In this document: one piece after another, positions 47,765 through 56,791 of the stretch
How the letters are laid out: every line of letters begins with the position of its first letter
How positions within the stretch are numbered: the stretch's first letter is position 1
NCBI RefSeq assembly: GCF_000632495.1
Contig: NZ_JFZT01000048.1
Coordinates: forward strand, 124,001 to 188,000
Length of the DNA: 64,000 nucleotides
Source: Candidatus Acidianus copahuensis
Lineage (GTDB): Archaea > Thermoproteota > Thermoprotei_A > Sulfolobales > Sulfolobaceae
Direction of reading: 5' to 3'
Notes under the pieces: generated by a model
The model's database searches: none
The model's input: only the letters and a program-made list of their open reading frames with translations
What the model was told of the DNA's origin: nothing
Program-made: the position numbers and the translations under genes

Positions 47765-47834
47765 GTAGCCGTTTTAATTCCTATTTATTTGAAGTGAGTT
47801 TTATAGCTGTTAACAGGAGATATTAATCTCAAAA

Positions 47835-48206
47835 TCATTTTTTTGTCTTATGATGTTTGTCTTCGTTTTCCTTATATGTTTCTTTATATAACTGTGAAGC
47901 TATTCTTCTTCCCTCTTTTGATAAGTCGTAATAAATTCCCTTAGGTTTATGACCTAACTCCTTTGCCTTTACCTTTAGCCAAGGTTTAACTGAAGATGTG
48001 ACAGATCTCTTAAGAGCACCTTGAAACCTTGTTAAATATCCCATCTCCTCTAGCTTCCTACAGGATTCCTCAATTTCATCAACGCTATATTTTGGAGCCC
48101 ATCCACTCTCTCCTAAAAGTCGTCTAGCCATATACCAAGGGTTATCAGGACCGTATTTGTATATATGTACAAGGATTTTTTTCATTAATTCATTAAGTTC
48201 CATCAA
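47835..48206 (-). CDS. Winged-helix protein, DUF2250-like
   Basis: 123 residues. NELMKKILVHIYKYGPDNPWYMARRLLGESG with the following EIEESCRKLEEMGYLTRFQG forms a winged helix, and the rest is basic with a lysine/histidine-rich tail. From memory archaeal proteins of this kind are called DUF2250. It overlaps the DtxR gene by 14 bases, so it is probably a partner in metal-responsive regulation; this is inference from context. Confidence 0.7.
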   Translation of the reverse strand: MMELNELMKKILVHIYKYGPDNPWYMARRLLGESGWAPKYSVDEIEESCRKLEEMGYLTRFQGALKRSVTSSVKPWLKVKAKELGHKPKGIYYDLSKEGRRIASQLYKETYKENEDKHHKTKK

Positions 48207-48828
48207 CCATCACCTGTTCTGCGACCATTATAGGTATACTTTCATCTTTTCCATTTACTTCTATTAGTATCTCGTTATTGGAAGAGTTCTTAAGAGTTAA
48301 TTCTTTACCAGGGAATAGGCCAAACTCTTCTGCCTTTCTAAGTATCCATTCTTCTTCTTTTATAATCATAATAATCTTATACTTTCCTAATTTAGCCTTA
48401 GATAATAGCTCGCCGTGGATCTCCAATCTTCCAGGAATTGGATGACCATGAGGACATGTTTTTGGAAATCCTAACACTTCATCGATTCTTTGAAGAATAT
48501 CGTCTGGCCATATATGTTCAAGTCTGTGCGCTATCTCATGGGCCCTGATCCAATCTATTCCTAATATATCAGTTAGCAATCTTTCGGAAAGCCTATGAGA
48601 TCTAACTAATCTTTCTGCAATTCTTAAGCCATCATCAGTTAATCTTAGTCTCTTATTTTTCCGATCTATTAATCCAAGAGACTCAAGCCTCTCTAAAGCC
48701 TTACTTATAGTTCCTGGAGAGACTTGAAAAGCTATAATGAGATCAGTTACCTTTGCTGTTCCATTTATCGATTCAATTTCATAGATTTCCTTAAGGTAAT
48801 TTTCTAAAGGCTCAGAAAGCTCAACCAT
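48193..48828 (-). CDS. DtxR/MntR-family metal-dependent repressor
   Basis: 211 residues. The N-terminal winged helix (LKEIYEIESINGTAKVTDLIIAFQVSPGTISKALERLESLGLI) is followed by the dimerisation and metal-binding domain (SHRLSERLLTDILGIDW, HEIAHRLEHIW, CPHGHPIPG) and a C-terminal FeoA/SH3-like domain. The histidines, glutamate and CPHGHP match iron or manganese sensor sites of the family. It represses metal-uptake genes when metal-loaded in the known systems; targets here are unknown. Co-transcribed with the DUF2250-like gene. Confidence 0.92.
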   Translation of the reverse strand: MVELSEPLENYLKEIYEIESINGTAKVTDLIIAFQVSPGTISKALERLESLGLIDRKNKRLRLTDDGLRIAERLVRSHRLSERLLTDILGIDWIRAHEIAHRLEHIWPDDILQRIDEVLGFPKTCPHGHPIPGRLEIHGELLSKAKLGKYKIIMIIKEEEWILRKAEEFGLFPGKELTLKNSSNNEILIEVNGKDESIPIMVAEQVMVDGT

Positions 48829-48836
48829 TATTTATT

Positions 48837-49088
48837 TTATGTTCTTATCTTAGCCTTAACTGTTTCTATGAGTCTTGTCACTGATTCCTCTCTAACAAAA
48901 ACTAATACGTTTGTTGCAAAATTACCATTGAGACCGGAGTTCTTTAAGTACTCCTTTACATTTTCTATAGCTTCATCTATTGCTGAAGAAATATGTAAGT
49001 GAAGTTTTGATGTTGCTATGTTTTCTGGAACTTCAAAATTATCTATTTGGGCCACAGCGTAAAATTTTCTTAACTCTCCAGAACTCAT
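48837..49088 (-). CDS. Small protein of unknown function upstream of DtxR
   Basis: 83 residues, family not recognised. SGELRKFYAVAQIDNFEVPENIATSKLHLHISSAIDEAIENVKEYLKNSG suggests a mixed alpha/beta fold with no metal or catalytic motif. It lies 8 bases upstream of the DtxR gene on the same strand, so it is probably co-transcribed. Its coding nature rests on length and fit between neighbours. Confidence 0.6.
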   Translation of the reverse strand: MSSGELRKFYAVAQIDNFEVPENIATSKLHLHISSAIDEAIENVKEYLKNSGLNGNFATNVLVFVREESVTRLIETVKAKIRT

Positions 49089-49156
49089 AGCAAATCAAGA
49101 TAATAAGAACCAGTATTAGTAAAAAGATTTAGGTTCGTAAAGCGGACTAGCAAAAG

Positions 49157-49164
49157 TATTAAAG
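49157..49164 (+). promoter_or_regulatory. TATA-like element of the gene at 49187
   Basis: TATTAAAG centred about 26 bases before GTG 49187, consistent with a leaderless GTG start. Confidence 0.35.
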
Positions 49165-49186
49165 GTAAAAAATCGTAAAATCATCT

Positions 49187-49609
49187 GTGTTTAAAGTTAT
49201 TTTTAAGGTAATGGGAAATCCAGCTACAAATTCCTTAGCGTCGCTCAAAAGAGCTGACTTTATACCACTAATAAGGAGGAGTAATGGTCAAATAGAATAT
49301 TATATAGCGTTATATAGAGGAAGTAATTTGCCCGAGCTGAAAGAAGCGATAACTGACTTAGCCTTTCTCTTAAGTAAGGAGGGAAAGAAAGGGGATAAAG
49401 ATTTTGCTACAATCTACGCTGTTGAAGACAAATACATTGGAAAGGGATTAGGAGGCTTTTTAGGTGCTGGAATAGGATATCAGATTGGTGGATTTGCAGG
49501 TCTTTTGCTAGGTTTTGTTGGCGGTATTTTAGCTGGTGAATTAGCAGATATAATAGCGGGAGAAAAATTGGTAGGTGTAGTAGAATGGCCGATATTAAGT
49601 TATTATTAG
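49187..49609 (+). CDS. Unknown protein with glycine-zipper membrane segment
   Basis: 140 residues from GTG 49187. The first 95 are soluble with mixed charge. Residues about 96-130 (GLGGFLGAGIGYQIGGFAGL and onward) form one or two glycine-rich hydrophobic helices with G-x3-G repeats, the pattern of glycine zippers in channels and lipid-inserting proteins. Function unknown. It overlaps the next membrane gene by 25 bases. Confidence 0.6.
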   Translation: MFKVIFKVMGNPATNSLASLKRADFIPLIRRSNGQIEYYIALYRGSNLPELKEAITDLAFLLSKEGKKGDKDFATIYAVEDKYIGKGLGGFLGAGIGYQIGGFAGLLLGFVGGILAGELADIIAGEKLVGVVEWPILSYY

Positions 49610-49995
49610 GAAATAGAATAACTAGCTCCGTAATAGGGTTAGTATTAGTTTTATCTTCAGTCTATCTTATCTATTCATTGAGATCTGATTTTACAGAATT
49701 ATTATATTCTTCCATATTATATTTTAATCCATATATCTTTTATTTCTTTGGATTGGCTATTGGTATAGAACGATTATTATATGGTACTACAGGAAATAGA
49801 AAATATTTCTACTTACTCATTGGTAATTCTGAATTTATCGGATATGTGATGTATTTTCTATTCATATTCGGAATAATAATGGGAATTTATATTTCCTTAT
49901 ATGCTTTATTTGTGACTGGATTAATACTTAGATTAGCTGAGGTGGTTGAAGGTATCGGTCTCATAATGTTTGCAATATCTCTATTGGCGTTCTAG
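49585..49995 (+). CDS. Unknown polytopic membrane protein
   Basis: 136 residues with three or four hydrophobic segments (about 11-33, 40-60, 80-105, 112-135) and few charges, so a small integral membrane protein. No family recognised. It overlaps the glycine-zipper gene by 25 bases, suggesting translational coupling, and converges on the methyltransferase gene with a 4-base overlap. Confidence 0.6.
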   Translation: MADIKLLLGNRITSSVIGLVLVLSSVYLIYSLRSDFTELLYSSILYFNPYIFYFFGLAIGIERLLYGTTGNRKYFYLLIGNSEFIGYVMYFLFIFGIIMGIYISLYALFVTGLILRLAEVVEGIGLIMFAISLLAF

Positions 49996-50690
49996 TTCTT
50001 CTCACATATGAATAATTCCCATGGACCCATTATCTGTTTTTCTTTGATTTTCAAGCTAAACTCCTTTATAGTAGCAACATAATAATTATCATCTTTCGGA
50101 TTTATTTTCCACCACTTTGACAGAATTCTAGATATAAAACCGTTAGAAATAAGAACTACGATTGCACATTTTCCTCTATTTTTTAAAACCCTGGAAATCT
50201 CCTTAATTGCAACTTGAGGATTTTTAAGCATATGTATAACTAGAATTGAAGACACTGAATCTACACTAGCGCTCTTTATAGGCAATGTTTCCGCATTACC
50301 ATGAACTGCTATAACTTTACTTCTCTTCTGTTTAAGTATATATAAAAACTTATTAGAAATATCCATTCCTATACAAGTTTTACAATTAGTGAAGTCAAAC
50401 AGCCTTCCTGTACCTGTACCTATATCTAGAACTACTTCAGAGCTCATTATACTTCCTATTTTCTTAAGTAAACTATTATAAGATAAGGCAGATGTTAAAA
50501 AAAAGCCAAAAGGAGCCCAAATTTGTTCATATATAGGTGCGACTGATTCTAGGAGCTTATCTGCTTTATAATCTTGGTTTATGAAATCGTATATTCCATT
50601 ATTATATGAGAACTTATGCCCTTTCTCGCAAGTTAAACTATCGTCTAAACTACTACCATCAATTGGACAAGCGAAAATTTCTGGAGTCAT
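49992..50690 (-). CDS. Class I SAM-dependent methyltransferase with N-terminal zinc-ribbon-like segment
   Basis: 232 residues. The SAM motif is VVLDIGTGTGRLFDF near 88-102, followed by GMDISNKFLY and LPIKSASVDSVSSILVIHML. Before it, ACPIDGSSLDDSLTCEKGHKFSYNNGIYDF (residues 7-37) resembles the small zinc-ribbon or Trm112-like motif that precedes some methyltransferase domains. Substrate unknown; ubiquinone/menaquinone C-methylation or tRNA are possibilities. The gene is next to the CBS gene on the same strand. Confidence 0.8.
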   Translation of the reverse strand: MTPEIFACPIDGSSLDDSLTCEKGHKFSYNNGIYDFINQDYKADKLLESVAPIYEQIWAPFGFFLTSALSYNSLLKKIGSIMSSEVVLDIGTGTGRLFDFTNCKTCIGMDISNKFLYILKQKRSKVIAVHGNAETLPIKSASVDSVSSILVIHMLKNPQVAIKEISRVLKNRGKCAIVVLISNGFISRILSKWWKINPKDDNYYVATIKEFSLKIKEKQIMGPWELFICEKN

Positions 50691-50701
50691 GAATGAAATA
50701 T

Positions 50702-51388
50702 TTAGATATGCCTATATATGTATTTGATAAAATCTCTTAAAGTAATAATTTTAAGGCCTGTCATAAGGCTTCCAATATTGTTTTCCTTCATTATCTTTAC
50801 TGCCTCAGTCATTGTAGTTCCTTTATTTATTTCTATAATCTTTGGAGTCATAACGTCTCTTACACTAACGTTAAGATCTAATTTTTCTGAATAGTAGTAA
50901 AGTATATCCCTAGCTGATAACATACCAAGTGGTTCTCTCTCTATAACCGGGAGATGTCTTATTTTTTGTTTTACCATTATATTAATTGCAGTAACTAGAC
51001 TAGTAAAACCTTCAACGCTTATAGCCTCATGAGATAAGGAATCTGCATATTCGTCTCCCCACTCATATGTGAAAACAACGTCTTTTTCTGTAATTATTTT
51101 ATTTTTATATATAACTGAATCTACATCTTGTTCGATCATAGACTTTACAACATCTATATATGACGAACTTTTTACTTTAATTGCTGGTTTAAGCGATATT
51201 TTACCTAATCTCTCTTCAGATCTATAAATGAGGTTGCTAAGTGCTTCGTCTACGGTAAAAATACCTTCTATTTTATCTTCACATATAACTACTATTCTTC
51301 TTATATTGTTTCTTTTCATAAAGAATATAGCTTCCTCGACTGTGGAGTTACAGCTTATAGAAATTATCTCTGATCCTTCAATCAACAA
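50702..51388 (-). CDS. Protein with four CBS motifs
   Basis: 228 residues made almost entirely of CBS motifs: about 1-55, 60-110, 118-170 and 172-228 (SCNSTVEEAIFFMKRNNIRRIVV, SSYIDVVKSMIEQDVDSVIY, FTSLVTAINIMVKQKIRHLPV, TTMTEAVKIMKENNIGSLM). Two Bateman modules probably bind adenosyl nucleotides. No effector domain is attached. It overlaps mobB by 11 bases, so the two may be co-transcribed. Confidence 0.88.
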   Translation of the reverse strand: MLIEGSEIISISCNSTVEEAIFFMKRNNIRRIVVICEDKIEGIFTVDEALSNLIYRSEERLGKISLKPAIKVKSSSYIDVVKSMIEQDVDSVIYKNKIITEKDVVFTYEWGDEYADSLSHEAISVEGFTSLVTAINIMVKQKIRHLPVIEREPLGMLSARDILYYYSEKLDLNVSVRDVMTPKIIEINKGTTMTEAVKIMKENNIGSLMTGLKIITLRDFIKYIYRHI

Positions 51389-51869
51389 GCTTAATCTCCC
51401 TTATGTTCTTCTTCTTCATTAGTCTTATTATAAAAAGCGATAATAAGTTATGTTCACTATTATCTTTACCATCTATATATAGTCTTCCTTCTACTCTCTC
51501 TTTGCATTCAGATACCATTTTATCTATTTTCTCAGCTATTTCTGGGGCTTGATTTGGATTCTCAATCTCAAGTTTTATTCCTAATTCTAACCCTTTAAAT
51601 CCCTCAACTAAGATCACGTCTACGGGCATGAGACTTAGGTAGTCATCACAATCAAAGAAAAGAGCGCAATTATTACTGTGAAAAATTACAATATCCGCTC
51701 CAGCTCTTTTCACGCGAAATGTATCTTTATTTTCAGAATCTATTATATGATGAGAATGTTTCACAACTCCTACTATAAACCCTTCTGATTTAAGTTTCTT
51801 CACAGCCATCTCTATGGCAAGAGTCTTACCTGAGTCCTTCTTTCCTGTAATCTGAAATATGCAGACCAT
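51378..51869 (-). CDS. mobB: Molybdopterin-guanine dinucleotide biosynthesis protein MobB
   Basis: 163 residues. The P-loop ITGKKDSGKT is at about 7-16, followed by GVVKHSHHIID, ADIVIFHSNN, and LVEGFKGLELGIKLEIENP. MobB binds GTP and assists MobA in making the guanine dinucleotide form of the molybdenum (or tungsten) cofactor. It is divergent from moeA and close to mobA, forming a cofactor locus. Confidence 0.93.
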   Translation of the reverse strand: MVCIFQITGKKDSGKTLAIEMAVKKLKSEGFIVGVVKHSHHIIDSENKDTFRVKRAGADIVIFHSNNCALFFDCDDYLSLMPVDVILVEGFKGLELGIKLEIENPNQAPEIAEKIDKMVSECKERVEGRLYIDGKDNSEHNLLSLFIIRLMKKKNIREIKLVD

Positions 51870-51897
51870 ATTAACCTCAGTGGATATATTACTATCT

Positions 51898-53049
51898 ATG
51901 CTTATCTCCTTAGATGAAGCAAGGAAGCTAATAGATCAGAAAAGCTTTAGCGATCCTAATACAAAAGTTGTTCCACTTCTCGCATCAGTTGGAAAGATTT
52001 GTGCAGAAAACATAGTTTCCAAAATTGATATACCTTCAAGGGATCTTTCTGCCATGGATGGCTATGCGATAAAGATTGGAAATGATAGTACCAAGCTAAA
52101 GATTAAGGGAAAATTATTTCCATCAAGTAAAGAAGTTCCTTTAATATCACAAGGAGAGGCATATTATGTTACTACTGGATCACCAATTCCTATTGGTTCA
52201 AACGCTGTAGTTAGGTTAGAGGCTTCAAAAGTAGAGGATGGTTGGCTATATATAGGCGAAAACGTTTACGAAGGAAAGGACATAAGACCTAAAGGTGAGG
52301 ATATAAAAAAAGGAGAAATCATTCTTAGAAAAGGAGAAATTATTTCTCCTTATCATTTAGGAATCTTAAATATACAGAAGATAAGAGAAGTTAAGGTCTT
52401 TAACATAAATTTTGCTGTTTTTGCTAATGGAGATGAGATCGCTCCTTACTATGAAGATAGAGATATTCCCGACTCTATATCTCCAGTTTTGATACCTATC
52501 CTAGAAAAATTTGGTGAGGTTCACTACTTAGGTGTAGCTAGGGATAGCGAGGAATCAGTGAGAGAAAAGATGAAAGAAGCTTTAAAGTATGATTTTGTGA
52601 TTTCAATAGGAGGTTCATCAGTAGGAGAGAAGGACTTTATTAAAAAAGTAATTAAATCCCTAGGTGAACTACTTTTTGAAGGAGTCTCCGTCAACATAGT
52701 AAAAAGAGGAGGAGTAGGCTTGATTGAAAGGAAGCCTATACTCGTTCTTCCTGGACAAATAGTTTCATCTGTTGTCTCCTTCCATGAACATGGTTTACAT
52801 TTAATTTCAAGACTCATCGGTTCTGAGATAAGAGAATATAAGGACGTATCTCTTTTAGCAGATCTAAAGGTTGATCATAAAATGGATTCAGTATATCTTT
52901 TAAAAGAAACTGAGGAAGGAGCAATTCCTCTCAGATGGGGAGTAGGACTTTTTAGTGAGTTATATAAAGCAAGCGGATTTACGATATTAAAGAGAGGAAC
53001 TACTTATGAAATTGGAAGCAAGATTAAAATGCAAAAGTTCATGGTATGA
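51898..53049 (+). CDS. moeA: Molybdopterin molybdenumtransferase MoeA
   Basis: 383 residues from ATG 51898 (MLISLDEARKL); the frame extends to 51859, but an ATATTAAC element about 27 bases upstream fits a leaderless start here. MoeA motifs are LSAMDGYAIK near 55-64, YYVTTGSPIPIGSNAVVRLE near 95-114, ISIGGSSVGEKDF near 234-246 and PGQIVSSVVSF. It inserts molybdate or tungstate into adenylated molybdopterin. It overlaps mobA by up to 44 bases. Confidence 0.95.
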   Translation: MLISLDEARKLIDQKSFSDPNTKVVPLLASVGKICAENIVSKIDIPSRDLSAMDGYAIKIGNDSTKLKIKGKLFPSSKEVPLISQGEAYYVTTGSPIPIGSNAVVRLEASKVEDGWLYIGENVYEGKDIRPKGEDIKKGEIILRKGEIISPYHLGILNIQKIREVKVFNINFAVFANGDEIAPYYEDRDIPDSISPVLIPILEKFGEVHYLGVARDSEESVREKMKEALKYDFVISIGGSSVGEKDFIKKVIKSLGELLFEGVSVNIVKRGGVGLIERKPILVLPGQIVSSVVSFHEHGLHLISRLIGSEIREYKDVSLLADLKVDHKMDSVYLLKETEEGAIPLRWGVGLFSELYKASGFTILKRGTTYEIGSKIKMQKFMV

Positions 53050-53599
53050 CGTTATCGTTTTGGCAGGAGGAGAGTCTAAGAGATTTGGATGCGATAAATG
53101 TGATTTTGAACTAAGTGGAAAATCGATGCTTAAGAGAGTTGTAGAGCAGTTCAACAATGCGATAATTGTTTCTAGATTTAAAAGAGGCATTACCAAAACG
53201 GAGATCTTAGACAAGGGTAATGGACCACTAAGAGCCGTAGAGTACGCGTTGCCTTATATCAGGTCAGAAAAAGTTTTCATAACAGGTTGTGATTTTCCGT
53301 TTGTGAGAACTAGTATAGCAGACCTTTTATGTTCGAAGGATTTTGATGCTGTAATACCAATTTTAGATCAGCCACAACCCCTATTAGGATGTTATAAAAC
53401 TAACTTTCTACTAAGGAATATAAGCAAAGTTAATTCGTTTATGAGTCTTTTAAGGCAATCGAACAATACTTATTTAATAGGAACTGAGGAATTAAGGCTT
53501 ATTGATCCTTCTCTCCTCTCTCTTAGAAATATAAACTACTTTATAGATTTGCTAAAACCGGTGAAGGTATTCACAAAGAGTACAATCATTCTAAAGTAA
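53006..53599 (+). CDS. mobA: Molybdenum cofactor guanylyltransferase MobA
   Basis: 197 residues. The nucleotidyltransferase opening VIVLAGGESKRFGCDKCDFELSGKSML near 16-42 and ITGCDFPFVRT near 91-101 define MobA, which attaches GMP from GTP to Mo-molybdopterin. No later start codon lies before the LAGG motif, except a TTG two codons in, so the 38-44 base overlap with moeA is real and suggests coupled translation. With mobB and moeA it completes the final steps of cofactor assembly. Confidence 0.92.
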   Translation: MKLEARLKCKSSWYDVIVLAGGESKRFGCDKCDFELSGKSMLKRVVEQFNNAIIVSRFKRGITKTEILDKGNGPLRAVEYALPYIRSEKVFITGCDFPFVRTSIADLLCSKDFDAVIPILDQPQPLLGCYKTNFLLRNISKVNSFMSLLRQSNNTYLIGTEELRLIDPSLLSLRNINYFIDLLKPVKVFTKSTIILK

Positions 53600-53637
53600 C
53601 TGGTATCCTTATTTATGCATATCACCTAAAATATATC

Positions 53638-54099
53638 GTGTTATTAGTACCTTTTATACCGTCTCCATATGAAGTTGCAGAAGAAATGCTTAGATGTGTT
53701 GAAGCTGGAGAGGATGATATAGTAGTTGATTTAGGTTCTGGAGATGGTAGACTAATAAGTTTGGCTAAAGAAAAGTTTCACGTGAGTGAGGCTATAGGCG
53801 TAGAAATAGAAAGAAAGCTATGTCATGAATCTAAAAATGATAAAGTGGAAGTTATATGTGGAGACATAATATATATAGCAGATTTCTTGCTTCGAAGGGC
53901 TACAGTAGTTACAGTATACTTATCCAGTAGAGCTAACGAAATAGTTGAACGGATGATACTCGATTCAGGCAATAAACGCTTGAAAATTGTAAGCCATGAC
54001 TTTGAGTTTAAGAAACTTAAGCTAATTAATACTAGGATAGTTAAAGCAAAGGGCTTATTGGGAACAACTAGTCATACCATATTTTGCTATACAATATGA
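53638..54099 (+). CDS. Class I SAM methyltransferase, aKMT-like
   Basis: 153 residues from GTG 53638. VPFIPSPYEVAEEML at the start and VVDLGSGDGRLISLAKEKF near 28-46 with GVEIERKL as motif II, then a late VSHDFEF, match the architecture of the Sulfolobus lysine methyltransferase aKMT, which methylates many chromatin and other proteins. Identity to a given substrate is inference. The end overlaps dph6 by 4 bases in an ATGA junction. Confidence 0.8.
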   Translation: MLLVPFIPSPYEVAEEMLRCVEAGEDDIVVDLGSGDGRLISLAKEKFHVSEAIGVEIERKLCHESKNDKVEVICGDIIYIADFLLRRATVVTVYLSSRANEIVERMILDSGNKRLKIVSHDFEFKKLKLINTRIVKAKGLLGTTSHTIFCYTI

Positions 54100-54767
54100 A
54101 GATCTGTAGTATGTTTTCTGGTGGTAAAGATAGCACTTACGCTTTACACTGGGCAATATTCAAAGGGTTCAATGTTGAATGCCTAATAACTATAATTCCT
54201 ATGAAAGAGGATTCATGGATGTTTCAGTATCCTAACGTTGAATTCACTATATACCAAGCAAAAGTATTAGGCATCCCTATAATATCGCAAAAATCTACGG
54301 GGGAAAAGGGAGAAGAGATAAATGACTTAAGGAAAGCCTTTGTTAAGGCAAAAGAAGAAAAAAATATAGATGGAATAGTTACTGGGGCTATTTTATCTGA
54401 CTATCAAAGGCTTAATATAAACTTAATAGCAGAGGAATTAGGACTTAAAGTCTATTCTCCCCTATGGAGAAAAGACCAGGAAAATTACTTAAGGGAAATA
54501 GTAACGGAAGGTTTTAGATTCTTGATAATATCAACCTCTGCTTATGGCTTTCCAGCAAATCTAGTAGGAAAAGAGATTAATGAAGAAGATACAGAGAAAA
54601 TAATTAGAGCTGCTAAAAAATACGGATTTAATCCAGCCTTAGAAGGAGGAGAAGCAGAGACATTTGTTGTTAATGCCCCTCTATTTAAGAGGAAGTTAAA
54701 TGTAGAAGGGAAAGTGATTAGAAAAGGTGAGTTCAATTGGTTTTTCAAAATAACACGTATACTCTAA
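54096..54767 (+). CDS. dph6: Diphthine--ammonia ligase Dph6
   Basis: 223 residues from ATG 54096, inside an ATGA overlap with the methyltransferase; 4 extra upstream codons are open. The ATP-PPase loop is MFSGGKDSTYALHWA near 5-19, and the family-specific segment ALEGGEAETFVVNAP is near the C-terminus. Dph6 amidates diphthine to diphthamide on elongation factor 2. The other diphthamide genes are not in this window. Confidence 0.92.
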   Translation: MKICSMFSGGKDSTYALHWAIFKGFNVECLITIIPMKEDSWMFQYPNVEFTIYQAKVLGIPIISQKSTGEKGEEINDLRKAFVKAKEEKNIDGIVTGAILSDYQRLNINLIAEELGLKVYSPLWRKDQENYLREIVTEGFRFLIISTSAYGFPANLVGKEINEEDTEKIIRAAKKYGFNPALEGGEAETFVVNAPLFKRKLNVEGKVIRKGEFNWFFKITRIL

Positions 54768-55958
54768 CACACTGCAGTTATGTGCTAGATTTAGACGGAG
54801 TTAGGGAAAACGTAAACATAGTTATAGATAACGGTTATATTATAGCAGTTGGGGACGATACACAAGGAGAGGAAATAGATTGTTCTGAATTTGTAGTTAC
54901 TCCTGGTTTTGTAAATGCTCATACTCATCTTGGTATGATATTTCTAAGAGGGTATTATGACGATTCTAATCTACATATATGGCTTTCAAAGATGTGGGAA
55001 GAGGAAAGAAAAGCCTTAAGGGAAACGTTCAGATTAAGTACAGAAATTGGAATTTTGGAAATGATGTCTTATGGGATTACCGGTTTTGTTGATATGTACT
55101 TTAATCCTGAGGATGTAGCTGAATTTTCTGAACTCTATGGAATAAGGGCAGCTGCTGGGATGACATTCTTAAACTCGATCAATGATCCTAACCAAGTAGA
55201 AAGAGTTCAGCGTTCTCTTAAAAAGAGCAAGTTCTTTATTCCAATAATTAATGTGCATAGTATATATTCAACTGATGAGAAAACTATAATTCTCGCTAAG
55301 GAATTAGCCGAAGAATTAAAAACGTGGATCCATATACATTTGTCAGAAACTAGAAAAGAAATTTATGATACAAAGAGAAAATTAGGCTTATTTCCAGTAG
55401 AATATATAAATAAATTAGGATTAACCCCTTATTTACACGCAGTTCACTTAGGCTGGGTATCAAGTTGGGAACTTGAGATCTTGAAGGCTAGTAGGTCTAC
55501 GGCTCATTGTCCTACTTCAAATATGAAGCTAGCAACTGCTGGAGCGTTTCCTTTTTACGAGGCAAAGGAATTGGGTATTAATGTTACTATAGGTACCGAT
55601 GGTCCAGCTAGTAATAATTCTTTAGATATTATAAGAGAAATGAAAGAAGCCGTTCTTTTACAGAGACATAGTTATTGGGATACTAGAATTAAGGCATTAG
55701 ACGTGTTTACAGCAGCTACCTTAAATGGATACAAACTCCTTGGAGTTAAGGGTGGTAAGATTAAACCAGGTTACGTAGCGGATTTAGCCCTATTTGATAA
55801 GTATTCTCTTAGACCATTAGCTAAAGATAGATTATTATCAAATATAGTATATTTATCAACTGGAGATTATATAAAAAAGACTATATTAAATGGAAAAATC
55901 TATGACAAAAAAGAATTAACTCAAAAAATAAGGACTATTTATGATAGACTTGAAAGCC

Positions 55959-55975
<17 letters not shown>
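54737..55975 (+). CDS. Amidohydrolase of the SAH/MTA/adenosine deaminase type
   Basis: 412 residues from TTG 54737, which lies 5 bases after a GGTGAG site, although this makes a 31-base overlap with dph6. Metal ligands are in TPGFVNAHTHLGM (HxH near 61-63), WIHIHLSET, LHAVHLGW, and GTDGPASNN. The HLSETRKEI and PTSNMKLA segments fit the MtaD/TrzN group that deaminates S-adenosylhomocysteine, methylthioadenosine or adenosine. The neighbouring SAM-dependent methyltransferase would make SAH, giving a possible metabolic link. Confidence 0.88.
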
Positions 55976-56357
<382 letters not shown>

Positions 56358-56552
56358 AAATAAAGATTCTAAAATCTAGTTTATATATTTTTTCCTATTA
56401 GTTTAAAGGGAGGATTCCAACTTTTTCTCCATTTGTTCTCTTTATACAAAAGAGTATAAGATATCCGATATAATATTTCATTGGAATTCATACCTAAGTT
56501 GTCACTATATCATTAATGAATTCATAGTTAATTTTTACACTATATAAAAAGA

Positions 56553-56562
56553 TTTATATATA
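56553..56562 (+). promoter_or_regulatory. TATA box of the AbrB-type gene
   Basis: TTTATATATA, about 26 bases before GTG 56584. The spacing supports a leaderless start at that GTG rather than at GTG 56593. Confidence 0.6.
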
Positions 56563-56583
56563 TGGATAACAAGTGAATATCTA

Positions 56584-56757
56584 GTGATATTAGTGGAAAC
56601 GGAAGAAATAGTAAAAGTAAGTAGAAACTATCAGGTAACAATACCAGCCAAGATAAGGCAAAAATTTCAGATTAAGGAAGGAGATCTTGTTAAAGTTATA
56701 TTTGATGAGAAGGAAAATGCAGTAAAAATAACACTGCTTAAGGAACCCTGGAAATAA
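56584..56757 (+). CDS. AbrB/SpoVT-type swapped-hairpin DNA-binding protein
   Basis: 57 residues. The frame from GTG 56584 contains VKVSRNYQVTIPAKIRQKF and EGDLVKVIFDE, the complete AbrB/MazE swapped-hairpin pattern (K/R-x-Q-V-T-I-P followed by R and a G-D-x-V strand). Such proteins dimerise and bind DNA, either as free regulators or as antitoxins. No PIN-domain or other toxin gene follows (TatD is next), so it is probably a stand-alone regulator. Confidence 0.8.
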   Translation: MILVETEEIVKVSRNYQVTIPAKIRQKFQIKEGDLVKVIFDEKENAVKITLLKEPWK

Positions 56758-56791
56758 TTTTTAACCTAATTTTTCCAATATCTTTTTTTAA

